From positions 62,001-126,000 of the forward strand of contig JAJYBR010000005.1 in the NCBI GenBank assembly GCA_021778895.1: DNA of 64,000 nt. The letters run 5' to 3'. The position numbers and the translations under genes were made by a program. Within the stretch, counting starts at the first letter, position 1. Each line of letters begins with the position of its first letter. Under the pieces are notes generated by a model, which had not been told where the DNA came from, searched no databases, and saw only the letters and a program-made list of their open reading frames with translations. Shown piece by piece: positions 62,890-64,000 of the stretch. The stretch comes from Actinomycetes bacterium (GTDB lineage Bacteria; Actinomycetota; Acidimicrobiia; Acidimicrobiales; RAAP-2).

Positions 62890-63774
62890 TCAGTTCTCGG
62901 TGTCCACGGCGGCCCACGCCGCCGCGAGACGCGCCAGGTTGTCCACGACCAGCGAGATGTGCCCGGCCGCGGGCAGGTGCACGGCGCGGGCCCCGGGGAT
63001 GTGGGCGGCCAGCCACGCCCCGTGGGCCGGGGGCACCATCGCGTCCTGGTCGCCGTACCAGACCTCCACGGGCACGCCGATGCGCGCGAGGTCGAAGCCC
63101 CACGGGGCCAGCAACTCGCGGTCGTCGTCGACCCAGCCCGCCGCGTCCTCGGCCAGTCCCTGGGCCGTGGCCGACGCCATGATCTCGGCGACCCGCGGCG
63201 CGGCCAGGGCCGCCCGGTCGGCCTCGCCGACCAGCGGGCCGAGCAGCGTGGCCAGGTCGGCGGCCGAGGTGGCGCGCATCGTGGCCGCGGCGGCATTCAA
63301 CGCCTCCTCGAAGGCGGGGCCGCCCTCGCGGGCCAGGGTGAACTCCTCCACGTTGTCCGCGGCCATCCCGGCCATCCAGTCGATGTCGGCGTCGGCCGGG
63401 GCGGGACTGGCGAGGGACCACGCCGCCGCGCAGCGCGGCGCGTCGAGCGCGGCGCAGGCCAGCGCGTGGGGCCCGCCGCCCGACCAGCCCACGGCCACGT
63501 AGCGCTCCCGGCCCAGGGCGTCGAGCACGTCGTCGACGTCGGCGACGGCCGCGGCGACGCTGCGTCCGAGCTGGCGCGACGACGCGCCGTAGCCGGGCCG
63601 CGAGATCGTGATCAGCAGGACGCCGGCCGCCGTGGCGCTCTCGAAGAGCCGCACCAGGGAGGCGGCCGCCGGGGTGCCGTGGTGCAGGACCACCGTCGTT
63701 CCGGTCCGGGGGCCCAGCAGGCCGACCTGCAGGCGGCGCCCGTCCGAGGCCGCCAACTCGTACTCCTCGTACAT
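62890..63774 (-). CDS. Alpha/beta hydrolase
   Basis: 294-residue hydrolase: oxyanion region TVVLHHGTPAAASLVRLFES, ISRPGYGASSRQLGRSVAAA, nucleophile Ser in VAVGWSGGGPHALACAAL, Asp in WYGDQDAMVPP and His in LPAAGHISLV. This is a complete triad of the haloperoxidase/proline-iminopeptidase-like group; the substrate is unknown. ATG 63774 is preferred over GTG 63789 because GGAGGAGGG stands 6 bases before it. The ureohydrolase gene follows within 9 bases. Confidence 0.88.
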   Translation of the reverse strand: MYEEYELAASDGRRLQVGLLGPRTGTTVVLHHGTPAAASLVRLFESATAAGVLLITISRPGYGASSRQLGRSVAAAVADVDDVLDALGRERYVAVGWSGGGPHALACAALDAPRCAAAWSLASPAPADADIDWMAGMAADNVEEFTLAREGGPAFEEALNAAAATMRATSAADLATLLGPLVGEADRAALAAPRVAEIMASATAQGLAEDAAGWVDDDRELLAPWGFDLARIGVPVEVWYGDQDAMVPPAHGAWLAAHIPGARAVHLPAAGHISLVVDNLARLAAAWAAVDTEN

Positions 63775-63803
63775 GGCGCCCTCCTCCACGTCTGGTGGCG
63801 ATG

Positions 63804-64000
63804 CTACTTCTGGACCTGCAGGACGGCGCCCGCGTTGAGCAGCTCGACCCAGGTCTGGCCCGGGGTGAGGGCCAGCGCGGCCCCCGAGCGGGTGTGGTAG
63901 GCGACCGGGGCGAAGGCGTTCGTGTGGGTCCAGGTGCCCCGGACCTCGTGCCCGTCGCTGAAGAGGGCGACGGGTCCCGATCCCAGCAGGTTCACGTAGG
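63804..64000 (-). CDS. DUF3048 family protein, C-terminal part only (cut by window edge)
   Basis: The 65 visible codons end at 63804 and match the C-terminal domain of DUF3048 (YerB-like) exported proteins: HEVRGTWTHTN, then LALTPGQTWVELLNAG. The start lies beyond the right edge. The family is widespread in Firmicutes and actinobacteria; members are secreted or lipoproteins of unknown role. It sits 29 bases upstream of the hydrolase start on the same strand and may lead that operon. Confidence 0.8.
   Translation of the reverse strand, partial: YVNLLGSGPVALFSDGHEVRGTWTHTNAFAPVAYHTRSGAALALTPGQTWVELLNAGAVLQVQK

Overview
The window is about 64 kb of very GC-rich chromosomal DNA, densely packed with genes. 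It looks like a high-GC actinobacterium, most likely from the Acidimicrobiia or a neighbouring deep lineage. The reasons are frequent GTG starts, at least a dozen GTGA/ATGA stop-start overlaps, an actinobacterial SOS box before recA, a secreted acid-protease family member (S53), and a Thr/Pro-rich linker in an exported protein. The lineage call is inference; no rRNA is present. I see no phage, transposase, CRISPR array or complete mobile element.

Layout. 1-5.7 kb: a branched-chain-type substrate-binding protein cut by the left edge, an alpha/beta hydrolase, a lipoyl E2 acyltransferase with a duplicated E1/E3-binding domain, two paralogous TetR regulators and a small membrane protein. 5.7-11 kb: housekeeping metabolism (ppa, 3-hydroxyacyl-CoA dehydrogenase, purU, kynU) and the translation factor ettA. 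11-26.7 kb: a nucleoside-scavenging block. It holds a BMP-type ABC importer (binding protein, double ATPase, two permeases), psuK-psuG, cdd-deoA-add, and an opposing operon deoC, aldehyde dehydrogenase, half aldehyde dehydrogenase, purine nucleoside phosphorylase, phosphohexomutase-family enzyme. Together these can import nucleosides, deaminate them, split off the base and send (deoxy)ribose phosphate to central metabolism. 26.8-29.1 kb: rfbCB and divergent rfbA for dTDP-sugar synthesis (no rfbD here). 29-36 kb: bioY, an enoyl-CoA hydratase, an M24 aminopeptidase, a hydrolase, serB, an MFS exporter and a hexapeptide acyltransferase.

36-40.3 kb: recA, cinA, pgsA, rimO and tRNA-Ser(GCT), all on the minus strand; recA has an SOS operator inside its promoter. 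40.4-47.8 kb: binding protein, Nudix hydrolase, TSUP permease, DUF4395 protein and two exported proteins (S53 peptidase, Thr-rich linker protein). 47.8-51.7 kb: two tiny proteins, a pair of unknown proteins with nuclease-like traces, typA and tRNA-Ser(TGA). 51.8-54.7 kb: a compositionally different exported protein, then what looks like the scar of a deleted divergent yczE/yczR pair. 54.7-64 kb: a two-gene ABC exporter, an MMPL transporter, pheA, a PLP decarboxylase, an agmatinase-family enzyme, a hydrolase and the end of a DUF3048 protein.

The most general signal is regulatory. A TANNNT box lies 5-9 nt before the start codon of about twenty genes, usually with no Shine-Dalgarno, which implies widespread leaderless transcription. 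In three of these, and before one tRNA, the box begins with the TAG stop codon of the gene upstream.
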